The notes: generated by a model not told the origin, from the letters alone. Shown: positions 8,603 to 17,465, counted from the stretch's first letter. The stretch: 64,000 bases of DNA from Massilia violaceinigra (GCF_002752675.1 NZ_CP024608.1:1550001-1614000); one strand, 5' to 3'. Numbers and translations are program-made.

Positions 8603-8618
8603 TTGGTTGCTCATCCAA
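8603..8618. promoter_or_regulatory. Candidate TetR operator, site 1 (TTGG-N8-CCAA)
   Basis: TTGGTTGCTCATCCAA lies 20 bases upstream of the coaE start, where it would overlap a leftward promoter. It shares TTGG and CCAA half-sites at identical spacing with site 2. Its first seven bases (TTGGTTG) equal the first seven of the reverse complement of site 2. Confidence 0.5.
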
Positions 8619-8655
8619 TATTGTCAGGTTAGCGAAAGACGCCAGGGAAAACAAG

Positions 8656-8677
8656 TATAATTTGGTCATTCAACCAA
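8656..8677 (+). promoter_or_regulatory. TATAAT box plus candidate TetR operator, site 2
   Basis: A perfect -10 hexamer TATAAT at 8656-8661 is directly followed by TTGGTCATTCAACCAA (8662-8677), just ahead of the TetR start at 8694. A regulator bound here would cover the transcription start, as expected for autoregulation. No good -35 box was found. Confidence 0.5.
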
Positions 8678-8693
8678 TTTAAGTGATTCACGC

Positions 8694-9302
8694 ATGTCGA
8701 GAAAGCCCAATTCGGAACAGCGCCGCGCGCAGATCGTGCAAGCCTTGCTGGACACGATGGCCGAGCATGGCTATGAAAAGGCCACCATCGTGCTCATTGC
8801 CCGGCGCGCGGATCTCACTCCCGGCCTGCTGCACTATCATTTTCACAGCAAAGCCGACATCTTGCTGGCGCTGGTCAAGGCGCTGGCCGCGGCGGCGCAG
8901 CAGCGCTACCTTGCGTTGGCGCAGAACACGCTTGACGCCGACCAGCGTCTGAAAGCCTACATCGACGCGCGTCTTGGTTTGGGGGAGGGCGCCGATCCGG
9001 GCGCCGTCGCGGCCTGGGTGGTGATCGGTGCCGAAGCGGTGCGCCAGCCCGAGGTGCGCGCGGCCTACCAGCACGCGGTCGATACCGAAATGGCGCTGCT
9101 GCGCGAGCTGCTCTCGGCCAGCCTGGCCGCACAGGGGAAAATTACGGCCAACGCGCACGCGCTGGCTGCGGCCCTGCTGGCCATGATGGAGGGGACCTTC
9201 CAGCTGGCCAGCGCGGCGCCGGCCAGCATGCCGATGGGGTACGCGGCGCCGATGGCTGCGCAACTGGTGCGCCGCTTTATCGACGCCGAGCCGCCGGCCT
9301 AG
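8694..9302 (+). CDS. TetR family transcriptional regulator (BetI-type C-terminus)
   Basis: 202 aa. The N-terminal TetR helix-turn-helix covers roughly residues 10-55: RRAQIVQALLDTMAEHGYEK, then TIVLIARRADLTPGLLHYHF, the recognition helix followed by the typical YYHF-like end. The C-terminal ligand domain has AVAAWVVIGAEAVRQPEVRAAY, a pattern of BetI-like regulators (TetR_C_6). It is divergent from coaE and so may control both itself and the coaE operon (inference). The effector is unknown. Its stop overlaps by 4 bases the stop of the convergent gene at 9299. Confidence 0.9.
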   Translation: MSRKPNSEQRRAQIVQALLDTMAEHGYEKATIVLIARRADLTPGLLHYHFHSKADILLALVKALAAAAQQRYLALAQNTLDADQRLKAYIDARLGLGEGADPGAVAAWVVIGAEAVRQPEVRAAYQHAVDTEMALLRELLSASLAAQGKITANAHALAAALLAMMEGTFQLASAAPASMPMGYAAPMAAQLVRRFIDAEPPA

Positions 9303-9793
9303 TCGTCGGTGGCGCTCAGGTGCCAGCCGCTTCCGGCCGCCGGCGGCAGCGCCGCCGCCTCGCCCCGGGCGATGCTGAATTGCGCCATGTCGCCGGGATG
9401 GCCGTGCGTCCACGCGATCCATCCGGCGCCTGTCATCAGCCAGGCCAGCGCGCCATCATCGCGCTCCAATCGCTGCGCGCGCACCGGGCCGGCATCGATG
9501 CGCACCCACAGCTCGCGGTAGCTGCCATCAACGCCAATTTCTTCGACCTTGTCCGCGCCTTCAAAGCGCATGATGCCTGCGTCGATACCGGGACCGAGCG
9601 CGGGAAAGGCGATCTTTGGATGCCATTCGCAGCGCGCCCCTTCCACCACGGTGGTACCGGCAAAGCCGCGCGAGTCGATGTGCCAGCGCGCCGACTGGAA
9701 CCACAGCACCAGTGTCGTGGTATCGCTGCTGCCGTCGCTGCGCCAGATGCCTTCGCGCCGCCACAGGCCGACGTACTCGCGCGGCACCGTCAT
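9299..9793 (-). CDS. Hypothetical protein, 164 aa, beta-rich
   Basis: Not assigned to a named family. The product begins MTVPREYVGLWRREGIWRSD and continues DTTTLVLWFQSARWHIDSRG; this W-rich opening looks like an uncharacterised lipocalin/beta-barrel-like protein (impression only). No signal peptide. Its ATG overlaps the stop of the preceding gene as ATGA, so translation is probably coupled to the chemotaxis-like operon. Its own stop overlaps the convergent TetR stop. Confidence 0.6.
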   Translation of the reverse strand: MTVPREYVGLWRREGIWRSDGSSDTTTLVLWFQSARWHIDSRGFAGTTVVEGARCEWHPKIAFPALGPGIDAGIMRFEGADKVEEIGVDGSYRELWVRIDAGPVRAQRLERDDGALAWLMTGAGWIAWTHGHPGDMAQFSIARGEAAALPPAAGSGWHLSATDD

Positions 9794-10482
9794 GTCAGGT
9801 CGGCCTTGTCGAAGTAGATGGTGCCGATGATGCGGGCGCCAATCAGCTGGCGCGCCAGGACGGCGGCCGTCGTTTCCTCAAGCGCCTTTTTCGGCACCTC
9901 GACCGGATCGGTGGGCGCGTCGGGGCGTGTGCTGAACGCGACGATATGGTCGAAGTCGGGCCGGCTGTCGATCTGCTTGACCAGGAAGCGCGCGGCGCCG
10001 CCGCCCACCTGCAGGTAGCGCGCCGTGGTGCTGGCCGCGAAGCGGGGCAGCAGGGGCCGGAACTGCAGAACCTTGTCGACCACGATCGATGTCCCTTTGT
10101 GCCGGGTAACGCCGCCACGCTCGAAGTGGCCCTGCACCAGGTCGGCCTTGAAGGCGCGCAGCGGGTTGGCGCTGTCCGGCGCCAGCCGGTCCAGTTCAAA
10201 GTTCTCGGGAGCGATGGTCCACAGCGCGGTTTTACCATCGAGCCGGCGCCGCAGCGCCGCATCGAGCGCCTTATCGGCCAAGTGGATTTGCAGGATCACT
10301 TGGCGGTCGTGCGGCGCATGCATCATCGGCAGGTGCGAGGCATACAGGCCATCGGCGCCGCCGAACAAGACCATGCCGTGCTGGCCGTAGCTCGCTTCGT
10401 GGCGCGATGCGGCGGCGCGTCCGATGCACGCGAACAGCGCCATGGCGCCAACCCCGCGCAGTACGAATCGGCGCGCGTTCAT
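9790..10482 (-). CDS. Hypothetical exported protein, 230 aa
   Basis: The N-terminus MNARRFVLRGVGAMALFACI has twin arginines, a hydrophobic core and a probable cleavage site after GRAAA, so it is likely exported (Tat or Sec). The mature part is unrecognised; it contains GQHGMVLFGGADGLYASHLP and later HDRQVILQIHLADKAL. Its start overlaps the kinase stop (ATGA) and its stop overlaps the next start (ATGA), so it lies inside the signalling operon. A periplasmic partner role is conceivable but unproven. Confidence 0.6.
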   Translation of the reverse strand: MNARRFVLRGVGAMALFACIGRAAASRHEASYGQHGMVLFGGADGLYASHLPMMHAPHDRQVILQIHLADKALDAALRRRLDGKTALWTIAPENFELDRLAPDSANPLRAFKADLVQGHFERGGVTRHKGTSIVVDKVLQFRPLLPRFAASTTARYLQVGGGAARFLVKQIDSRPDFDHIVAFSTRPDAPTDPVEVPKKALEETTAAVLARQLIGARIIGTIYFDKADLT

Positions 10483-11657
10483 GCGTGCGATCCGCTCAAT
10501 GGCAGGGTAAGGCGGAAGGCCGCACCCTGGTTCGGCGCGCTCTCGACCTCGAGCGTGCCGTCATGCGACTCGGCCAGCTGGCGCGCAATGTACAAGCCGA
10601 GGCCGAGGCCCTCGCGCACGTCCTTGGTGCCGGCCCGCTCGAACGGCGCGAAGATGCGCAGCTGGTCTTCGGGCGCGATGCCCACGCCCTGGTCGCGCAC
10701 CACGATGATGGCGTAGCCGTCGCGCGCATCCAGGCTGATTTTCACGGGTTTGCTGCCGCCATAGCGCAGCGCGTTGGTGAGCAGGTTGATGATGATCTGC
10801 TCGACCCGGAACTCGTCCCACACGCCCGCCACCGGCTCCGGCGCGTGCAGCTCGATGGTGCCGCCGGCCGCCTCGGTGCGCTGCGCCAGGTCGCTGACGA
10901 TGCGCGCCAGCAGGGCCGACAGCTCGGTTTCGGCCGGGCGGATCGACAGCTTGCCGCTGCGGATGCGCGAGACATCGACCATGTCGTTGATCAGGCGGAT
11001 CATGCTCTGGATCTGGCGGCCGTCGCGCGCCACCATCTTGCGCATGTTCTCTTCGTTGAAGACGGCCATATTGCCCTTGTCGAGCTGCATGCCGCGCAAC
11101 TGGGTTTCCAGGAACAGGGTGTTGAGCGGCGTGCGCAGTTCGTGCGCGACCATCGACATGAAGTCGTCGCGCATCTTGAGCGAGCGTTCCAGTTCGACCT
11201 GGGTGGCGCGCAGCTCGCGCCGGCTCTCTTCCAGTTCGGCCACCTGGCGCTTGACCTCATTGCGCTGCTGGCACAGGGCCACGAACACATTGACCTTGCT
11301 CTTGACGGCCGCGATGTCGAGCGGCTTGTAGAGGAAGTCGACGGCGCCCGTCTCGTAGCCCTTGAAGGCGTAATTGAGTTCGCGCCCGGCCGCGCTGACG
11401 AACACGATCGGCACGTTGCGCGTGCGTTCGGTGCCGCGCATCAGTTCCGCCAGTTCGATGCCGTCCATCCCGGGCATCATCACGTCGAGGATCGCCAGCG
11501 CGAAGTCGTGTTCGAGCAGCAGCGACAGCGCCGCCTCGCCCGAATTGGCCTGGTAGACGATGCGGTCTTCCTGTTCGATGATCTTGCTCAGCGCGAGCAG
11601 GTTCTCGGGCAGGTCGTCGACGATCAGGAGCTTGATTTTTTGTTGGTCGCTCTTCAT
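10479..11657 (-). CDS. Receiver domain-histidine kinase protein
   Basis: 392 aa, cytoplasmic. An N-terminal receiver domain (about residues 8-125) has acidic pair DD, phosphoacceptor aspartate in LAILDVMMPGMDG, and the conserved Lys in LYKPLD. A short coiled coil follows, then HisKA with H in MVAHELRTPLN (about residue 170), then an HATPase_c domain with NLLTNALRYG (N box), VRDQGVGIAPEDQ (G1) and GLGLGLYIARQL (G2). This receiver-first order is typical of kinases regulated by an upstream kinase. The start overlaps the cheB stop (ATGA). It likely receives phosphate from the large hybrid kinase that starts the operon (inference). Confidence 0.9.
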   Translation of the reverse strand: MKSDQQKIKLLIVDDLPENLLALSKIIEQEDRIVYQANSGEAALSLLLEHDFALAILDVMMPGMDGIELAELMRGTERTRNVPIVFVSAAGRELNYAFKGYETGAVDFLYKPLDIAAVKSKVNVFVALCQQRNEVKRQVAELEESRRELRATQVELERSLKMRDDFMSMVAHELRTPLNTLFLETQLRGMQLDKGNMAVFNEENMRKMVARDGRQIQSMIRLINDMVDVSRIRSGKLSIRPAETELSALLARIVSDLAQRTEAAGGTIELHAPEPVAGVWDEFRVEQIIINLLTNALRYGGSKPVKISLDARDGYAIIVVRDQGVGIAPEDQLRIFAPFERAGTKDVREGLGLGLYIARQLAESHDGTLEVESAPNQGAAFRLTLPLSGSHA

Positions 11658-12256
11658 TGGGTCTCCTTCATCGCGGCCATCAGCGCGCCGATGGCGGGCA
11701 CGGACAGCACTGCGTCGGGTGCGCGCAGCCGGATCGCGGCCAGGGGCATGGTCGCAATCTCGGCGTCGAGCGGGTCCTGCACCACGGTCAGGCCGCCGCA
11801 GGCGGCAATGCGCGCCATGCCGGCGGCGCCATCGGCGCTGGCGCCGGTGAGCAGGATGCCGGCCAGGCGCTTGCCGTAGGCGTCGGCGGCCGATTCCATC
11901 AGCAGGTCGATGGCCGGGCGCGAAAAATGCACCGGGTCTTCCTGGCTGAGCGAAAAACTCAGGTCGCGTTCTATCGACAGGTGGTAGCCGGGCGGGGCGA
12001 AATAGACGGTGCCTGCCTCCAGCGGCATTTTGTCGTCGGCCTGGCGCACCGGCATCGCCAGGCGCTGCTGGAAAACTTCGGCCAGGCGGCTGTCGCGGTC
12101 GTCCGGCAGGTGCAGCACCACGGTCACCGAAAAGCCGAAGCTGCGCGGTAGCGCCGGCAAAATGCGCAGGAGCGCGTCAATGCCGCCGGCCGAGGCGCCG
12201 ATCACCACGGCGTCGATCTTGCGCCCGGCCAGCAGCGCGTCATGGACGGCGTTCAT
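11654..12256 (-). CDS. cheB: CheB-type methylesterase domain protein (no receiver)
   Basis: 200 aa containing only the CheB catalytic domain, which removes methyl groups from glutamates of chemoreceptor-like proteins. The triad is visible: Ser in VIGASAGGIDAL, His in VVLHLPDD, and Asp in LTGASADGAAGM. The usual N-terminal receiver is missing, so activity is not directly controlled by phosphorylation. The start at 12256 is chosen because it overlaps the cheR stop as ATGA; longer frames run into cheR. Together with cheR and kinases but no receptor or cheW nearby, this resembles CheB/CheR-containing sensory operons rather than flagellar chemotaxis. Confidence 0.88.
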   Translation of the reverse strand: MNAVHDALLAGRKIDAVVIGASAGGIDALLRILPALPRSFGFSVTVVLHLPDDRDSRLAEVFQQRLAMPVRQADDKMPLEAGTVYFAPPGYHLSIERDLSFSLSQEDPVHFSRPAIDLLMESAADAYGKRLAGILLTGASADGAAGMARIAACGGLTVVQDPLDAEIATMPLAAIRLRAPDAVLSVPAIGALMAAMKETQ

Positions 12257-13080
12257 GGGGCCACCTTGCGAAACACGCGCTCGGACTTGACCAGCGGTTC
12301 GAAAGCGTCCGCGTGCGCCGAAAAATCGAGGCTCTCCTTGCTGCCCAGGCCAAGAAAGCCGCGATGGCACAGCGACTCGTGGAACAGGCCAAGCGCGCGG
12401 TCCTGCAGCTTGCGGTTAAAGTAGATCATCACGTTGCGGCAGCTGATTAAGTGGGTTTCGGAGAACACGCTGTCGGTCGCCAGGCTATGGTCGGCGAAGA
12501 TGACATTGTCCACCAGGCTGCGGTCGAACAGGGCGCCGTCGTAGGCGGCCGTGTAGTAGTCGGAGAACGCGGCGCGTCCGCCGGCCATCTGGTAGCTGGC
12601 GGTGTAGGCGCGCATGCGGTCGAGCGCGAACACGCCCTTGCGCGCGCGGTCGAGCGAATGCGGGTTGATGTCGGTGGCGTAGATGATGGAGCGCTCCAGC
12701 AGCCCTTCTTCCTTCAGCAAGATCGCCATCGAGTAGATTTCCTCGCCGGTGCTGCAGCCGGCGATCCAGATCTTCAGCGAGGGGTAGGTGGAGAGGTGCG
12801 GCATCACGTGCTCGCGCAGCGCCTGGAAGTAGGCGGGGTCGCGGAACATCTCGCTGGTCGGAATCGTCAGGTACTGCAGCAGCTGCATGAACGCGTCCGG
12901 ATCGTGCAGCACGCGCGACTGCAGTTCGGAGATGCTGGCGCAGTCCATCTGGTGCAGCGCGTGCAGCACGCGGCGCTTTTGCGAGGCGCCCGAGTAATCG
13001 CGGAAGTCGTAGCTGTATTTCAGGTAAATCGCCTCCATCAGCAGGCGCAGCTCGATGGTGATGCTGTCCGGAGCATTCAT
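12253..13080 (-). CDS. cheR: CheR-type protein-glutamate methyltransferase
   Basis: 275 aa. SAM-dependent methyltransferase of the chemotaxis CheR family. An N-terminal helical domain (YDFRDYSGASQKRRV) precedes a Rossmann SAM domain with IWIAGCSTGEEIYSMAILL, IYATDINPHSLDRAR and ISCRNVMIYFN, all family hallmarks. No TPR tail. The start codon shares one base with the stop of the hybrid kinase (TGATG). The following cheB gene overlaps by 4 bases. Confidence 0.92.
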   Translation of the reverse strand: MNAPDSITIELRLLMEAIYLKYSYDFRDYSGASQKRRVLHALHQMDCASISELQSRVLHDPDAFMQLLQYLTIPTSEMFRDPAYFQALREHVMPHLSTYPSLKIWIAGCSTGEEIYSMAILLKEEGLLERSIIYATDINPHSLDRARKGVFALDRMRAYTASYQMAGGRAAFSDYYTAAYDGALFDRSLVDNVIFADHSLATDSVFSETHLISCRNVMIYFNRKLQDRALGLFHESLCHRGFLGLGSKESLDFSAHADAFEPLVKSERVFRKVAP

Positions 13081-16000
13081 CAGAGCCGCTCCATGCTCGG
13101 CAGCCAGACGCGCAGCAGGGAGTACAGGCGGTCAAGGTCGATCGGCTTGGCCAGGTAGTCCGACGCACCGGCTTTCATGCACTGTTCCTGGTCATCCTTC
13201 ATGGCCTTGGCCGTGATGGCGATCACCGGCAGCTTGGCGAAGCGCGGGTCGGCGCGCAGGCGGCGCGTCGCTTCCAGGCCATCCATCCCCGGCATCATCA
13301 CATCCATCAGCACAAGGTCCATATCGGGGATCTGGTCGAGCCGTTCGAGCGCCTCGAAGCCGTTGCGGCCCACTTCGACCGTGATGCCTTTCTGTTCCAG
13401 CGCGCTGGTGAGCGAGAAGATGTTGCGCACGTCGTCGTCCACCAGCAGGATGCGGCGGCCATCGAACACGCGGTCGCGGCTGCGCACCGTTTTGAGCATG
13501 CTCTGACGCTCGGCCGACATCTGCGACTCGACCTTGTGCAGGAACAGGGTGACTTCGTCGAGCAGGCGTTCGGGCGAACGCGCGCCCTTGATGATGATCG
13601 AGCGCGAATACTTCAGCAGCTCGGCTTCCTCCGCGCGCGTGAGGTTGCGGCCGGTGTAGACGATCACCGGCGGGAACGAGACGATTTCCTCGGCCGCCAT
13701 CTTGCGCAGCAGTTCGTGGCCCTGCATGTCGGGCAGTTTCAGGTCGATGATCATGCAGTCGTAGACGCTGGCCTGCAGCAGCGCGAAGGCTTCGCCGCCG
13801 GTGGCCACCGCGGTGATCTCGACGTCGGCGTCGTCGATCAGATGGACCACGCTCTGGCGCTGGCGCTCGTCGTCTTCGACCAGCAGCACGCGTTTGAGCT
13901 TCTGGGTGAATTTGCCTTCGAGCGTGCGGAATACTTCCTTGAGGCGGTCGCGCGTGGCCGGCTTGATCACGTAACCGATCGCGCCCAGTTGCAGCGCGGC
14001 TTCGGCGCGGTCGTTGGCCGAGACGATGTGCACCGGGATGTGGCGCGCGCGCGGATTGTCCTTGAGCTTTTGCAGCACGTCCAGGCCCGAGCCGTCGGGA
14101 AGTCCCAGGTCGAGCAGGATGGCGTCGGGCAGGAAGTCGTCCGCGGCCTGCAGGCCGTCGGCGGCGCTGTGCGCCACCAGGCAGCGGTAGTGCATTTCGT
14201 GCGCCAGGTCGAACAGGATGCGCGCGAAGGAAACATCGTCTTCGATCACCAGCACGGTGCGCCCGCCGGCGACGGTGCGCTCGCGGTCATCGGCGAACAC
14301 CGGCGCGCGCAGGGCCGATGCCGGCGCCGCCGGCGGCGCCAGGGCGGCGCGCGGTGCGGCCGGCGTGGCGGCGTCGGGCATGCCCGGCGTGCCGGCCGGC
14401 AGGGTGGGCGGCAGCAGCAGGGTGAAGGTGCTGCCCTTGCCGGGCGAGCTGGCAATCGCGATCGAGCCGCCCAGCAGGGCCGCCAGGTCGCGCGAGATCG
14501 ACAGGCCCAGGCCAGTGCCGCCGTAGCGGCGGCTGGTGGTGCCGTCGGCCTGGCGGAACGCTTCGAAGATGATCGCGTGCTGGTCGGGCGCGATGCCGAT
14601 GCCCGAATCGCGCACCACAAAAGCCAGCATGCCGTCCGGGCGCGCTTCGATGGTCAGCGATACCTGGCCGGCATCGGTGAACTTGATTGCATTCGACAGC
14701 AGGTTCTTGAGAATCTGCTGCAGGCGCTGGCCGTCGCTGTGCAGCGTGAGCGGAGCGCCCGCCTCGACGGCGGCGGTAAAGGTGAGCTGCTTCTGGCCGG
14801 CCAGCGGCCCGAAGGTGTGGTTCATGGTGTCGGTCAGCTCGGACAGGGCGATGTCTTCGGGCGCCAGTTCGAGCTTGCCCGCTTCGACCTTGGAGATGTC
14901 GAGAATATCGTTGATCAGGTTGAGCAGGTCGTTGCCGGCCGCGTAGATGGTGTTGGCGAACTGGATCTGCTCCGGTTCGAGATTGCCCCGGGCGTTCTCG
15001 GAGAGCAGCTTGGACAGGATCAGGGAGCTGTTGAGGGGCGTGCGCAGTTCGTGCGACATATTGGCCAGGAACTCGGACTTGTATTTGCTGGCGCGCTGCA
15101 GGTCGAGCGCGCGCTCTTCCAGCTCGTGCTGGATGACGCCCAGGGCGCTGTTCTTTTCATCGAGCGCGTTGGCCTGTTCGGCCAGGCGTTCGTTGGTCTG
15201 TTCCAGCTCCGCCTTCTGGTTTTCGAGGATGGTCTGCGATTCTTCCAGCACGCGCGACTGCTCTTCGAGTTCCTCGTTGGCGGTACGCAGTTCTTCCTGC
15301 TGCACCTGGAGTTCTTCATTGAGCTGCTGGGTCTCGGCCAGCGCATCCTGCAGGCGGCGGCGCGCCAGGGCCGCTTCGATGGCGCGGCCGATGTTCGGTG
15401 CGACCAGTTCCAGAAATTCCAGGTCACGCTTGCGCGGCTCGTTCAGGAAGCCGAATTCGATGACGCCATTGGCCACGCCGTCATTGTCGACCGGGATCAA
15501 GACCAGGTGGCGCGGGCTGCCGCTGCCGATGCCGGAGCTGACCTTCAGGTAGTGGTCGGGCAGGTTGCCCATCACGATGGCGCGTTTGGACAGCAGCGCC
15601 TGGCCGACCAGGGTGTCGGCGCCGTCGTAGCTGATCTCGCGCTGGAGTTCTTCCTTGCTCATGCCGTAACCGGCGACGCGGCGCAGGCTGCCCTCTTCGT
15701 CGCGCGCGTACAGGGCGGCGACGGCCGCGCCGGTGTATTCGGCCATGAAGTCGAGGGAGGCGCGGCCAAGGCTGGAAAGGCTGTTGTGGCCGATGCTGCG
15801 TTCGGCCAGCCGGGTCTGGCCGCTGCGCAGCCAGGCCTGTCGTTCCAGCGCTTCGCCGTGGGTACGGTGCTGGTCGATGGCGTCGCCGAATACTTCCGAC
15901 AGGCGCATCAGTTCGCGGCGGCCGAAGTAGGCCAGCAGGCCGGACAGCACCAGGCTGACCAGCAGGTACAGGGTCACGCCCCAGCGCGTGACGCTCTGGG

Positions 16001-16538
16001 CGGACTCGTTACGCTGTTGCAGCAGGCGCTGCTCGACCGCGAGAAAATCGTCGAACGTCTTCCGGATTTCGTCGAAAGCGACCCTGCCTCGTCCGCTGCG
16101 CACCAGGGTGATGACGTCGTTATTGGCGCGCCGCAGCGCGATGGCGCTGTTGGCGTATTCGGTCCACTGGTCCTGCATCGCCATGATCTGGCGCAGGCGC
16201 TCGACCTGGGGCGGATTATCCGCCACCAGCTTGGTCAGCGATTCCATGGTCGAGGCGGTTTTCGCCTTGGACAGGGTGTAGGGGGCGAGGAAGGCTTCGT
16301 CGTTGCTCAGCAAATAGCCGCGCAGGCCGGATTCCTGGTCGACCGACAGCTTGGCCGCTTCATTGGCGTGGCCGATGACCTTTTCGCTGTGTTCGACCAT
16401 GCTGAGCACCGACAGCAGGTAGGTGATGACGGCGACGAAAATGAGGGCGCTGCCCACGCCGATTGCCAGTGGCAACGCGACGTTGCGGGCGAGGATGCGG
16501 CGAAAGCCGGTCTGGTCCATCGTTTTGACGCTGGGCAT
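13080..16538 (-). CDS. CHASE3-GAF hybrid histidine kinase with three receiver domains
   Basis: 1,152 aa membrane sensor. A TM segment (LPLAIGVGSALIFVAVITYL) is followed by a periplasmic CHASE3 domain with SVDQESGLRGYLLSNDEAFL, then a second TM near residue 200 (LYLLVSLVLSGLLAYF). Next come a GAF domain (about 255-395), a long Glu/Gln-rich coiled coil, HisKA with NMSHELRTPLNSS, and HATPase with DSGIGIAPDQ and GTGLGLSISRDL. Three receivers follow, with phosphoacceptor sites in LLDLGLPDGSG, IIDLKLPDMQG and LMDVMMPGMDG. ATG at 16538 is preferred because GGAAGA lies just upstream; a GTG at 16550 is possible. It starts a chain of six leftward genes with overlapping ends. Confidence 0.93.
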   Translation of the reverse strand: MPSVKTMDQTGFRRILARNVALPLAIGVGSALIFVAVITYLLSVLSMVEHSEKVIGHANEAAKLSVDQESGLRGYLLSNDEAFLAPYTLSKAKTASTMESLTKLVADNPPQVERLRQIMAMQDQWTEYANSAIALRRANNDVITLVRSGRGRVAFDEIRKTFDDFLAVEQRLLQQRNESAQSVTRWGVTLYLLVSLVLSGLLAYFGRRELMRLSEVFGDAIDQHRTHGEALERQAWLRSGQTRLAERSIGHNSLSSLGRASLDFMAEYTGAAVAALYARDEEGSLRRVAGYGMSKEELQREISYDGADTLVGQALLSKRAIVMGNLPDHYLKVSSGIGSGSPRHLVLIPVDNDGVANGVIEFGFLNEPRKRDLEFLELVAPNIGRAIEAALARRRLQDALAETQQLNEELQVQQEELRTANEELEEQSRVLEESQTILENQKAELEQTNERLAEQANALDEKNSALGVIQHELEERALDLQRASKYKSEFLANMSHELRTPLNSSLILSKLLSENARGNLEPEQIQFANTIYAAGNDLLNLINDILDISKVEAGKLELAPEDIALSELTDTMNHTFGPLAGQKQLTFTAAVEAGAPLTLHSDGQRLQQILKNLLSNAIKFTDAGQVSLTIEARPDGMLAFVVRDSGIGIAPDQHAIIFEAFRQADGTTSRRYGGTGLGLSISRDLAALLGGSIAIASSPGKGSTFTLLLPPTLPAGTPGMPDAATPAAPRAALAPPAAPASALRAPVFADDRERTVAGGRTVLVIEDDVSFARILFDLAHEMHYRCLVAHSAADGLQAADDFLPDAILLDLGLPDGSGLDVLQKLKDNPRARHIPVHIVSANDRAEAALQLGAIGYVIKPATRDRLKEVFRTLEGKFTQKLKRVLLVEDDERQRQSVVHLIDDADVEITAVATGGEAFALLQASVYDCMIIDLKLPDMQGHELLRKMAAEEIVSFPPVIVYTGRNLTRAEEAELLKYSRSIIIKGARSPERLLDEVTLFLHKVESQMSAERQSMLKTVRSRDRVFDGRRILLVDDDVRNIFSLTSALEQKGITVEVGRNGFEALERLDQIPDMDLVLMDVMMPGMDGLEATRRLRADPRFAKLPVIAITAKAMKDDQEQCMKAGASDYLAKPIDLDRLYSLLRVWLPSMERL

Positions 16539-16564
16539 GCGATCTTCCACGTAAAAGGTGGAAG

Positions 16565-16594
16565 TTTATACGAAAAGAAATATTTGTCGCGCAA
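16565..16594 (-). promoter_or_regulatory. Putative sigma-70 promoter of the hybrid kinase operon
   Basis: On the minus strand TTGCGC (16594-16589) and TATAAA (16570-16565) are separated by 18 bases. They lie 27 bases upstream of the kinase ATG. Confidence 0.45.
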
Positions 16595-16751
16595 GATTCG
16601 GGGTGGACCCGGTACAAGTGTTAGGAGGCTGTTCCCTCGTGTGCGTCACGATGGACTGTGCAATGCAGAAGCTTGGCGCAGGTCCGTTGCAAAACTTCCG
16701 GGCTCTCGCGTCGTCGGGCACACAGAGTGGAAAAAGTGGAGGTGAGTGCGG

Positions 16752-17183
16752 CTAAGGTATTTTGCCGAGGCAAACGAAGTCTGACGCAATCTCTTCCCAC
16801 ATGTCGCGCACGGCCGTGAATTTGGCTGTCCATACTTTGTGGGCTCCGGGATCATTGATGATGTCAATAATGAGATAGCCGTAGCGGCCGCCGTCCGCAT
16901 AGATCAGGTAACGATCACTTAGCTGATGTTGGTTGCTGTTGTGTTTTCTGTTCTTTGCCCAGGTCTTTTTCCACAGCGCCAATTTGTCCGCGTCGTTGAC
17001 TGGCACCATATGTGCATGTCTTACATGTCGGGAGCCCATATTGGCGACGTCTCTGCCGAAAACCGTGGTTTGTCGCCCGGCGGGATCGTTTTTCCATTCT
17101 GTGATTGCATTGACGAGTTCACTCTGGTCTACGCCTAACGAGGCGAGTCGCTCATGAAGATCACTGGCGAAATGGATCTTCAT
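16752..17183 (-). CDS. YafO-family type II toxin
   Basis: 143 aa. It shows the landmarks of YafO mRNA-interferase toxins: a leading LDLHERL-like helix, FGRDVANMGSRHVRHAHMVP around the middle, then DRYLIYADGGRYGYLIIDI with INDPGAHK, and a C-terminal MWEEIASDF. YafO-type toxins cleave mRNA at the ribosome. It starts 10 bases after the stop of a small upstream gene, the classical antitoxin-first order. The base composition is lower in GC than that of flanking operons, consistent with a mobile addiction module. Confidence 0.75.
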   Translation of the reverse strand: MKIHFASDLHERLASLGVDQSELVNAITEWKNDPAGRQTTVFGRDVANMGSRHVRHAHMVPVNDADKLALWKKTWAKNRKHNSNQHQLSDRYLIYADGGRYGYLIIDIINDPGAHKVWTAKFTAVRDMWEEIASDFVCLGKIP

Positions 17184-17193
17184 CGGCGAAGTC

Positions 17194-17439
17194 TCAAGAC
17201 TTTGTTTTTGCCTGTTTCTTTTGGACCAGGCGCGCTAACGCAGCCTCCATCGAAAATCCGTTCTCGGCAGTAAGGGCCAGGTGGAGTTTCAACTGCTCCG
17301 GCGTAAGGAAAGGCGGTTCAATGTCGGGTGACGCTGCAGCATTTTCGCGATCTGCAGCGATATTTTCAATTGAAATGGTGATGGCAGATGGCGACGTTGC
17401 GACAGATCCGCGTGGCTTTTTTTTCAGCGTGGTTTTCAT
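17194..17439 (-). CDS. Putative antitoxin of the YafO-type module
   Basis: 81 aa, basic N-terminus (MKTTLKKKPRGSV), a probably disordered middle, and a C-terminal helical part LTPEQLKLHLALTAENGFSM ending KKQAKTKS. It does not look like the Phd/YafN antitoxins that pair with E. coli YafO, and no standard DNA-binding fold is evident. AGGAGAACAGG directly before the ATG is a strong ribosome site. The role is inferred from its size and position 10 bases upstream of the toxin. Confidence 0.6.
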   Translation of the reverse strand: MKTTLKKKPRGSVATSPSAITISIENIAADRENAAASPDIEPPFLTPEQLKLHLALTAENGFSMEAALARLVQKKQAKTKS

Positions 17440-17465
17440 CCTGTTCTCCTGCGAAACGTGGAAGA

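Noticed and set aside
11654..12370. Longer CheB start
   Set aside because: The extra N-terminal codons lie inside cheR and encode no receiver domain; the ATGA overlap at 12256 is the natural start.
13536..16745. Open frame of over 1,000 codons opposite the hybrid kinase gene
   Set aside because: Antisense shadow in GC-rich DNA: the kinase on the other strand has full domain evidence, and the antisense product is low-complexity Arg/Gln/Ala/Val with no family features.
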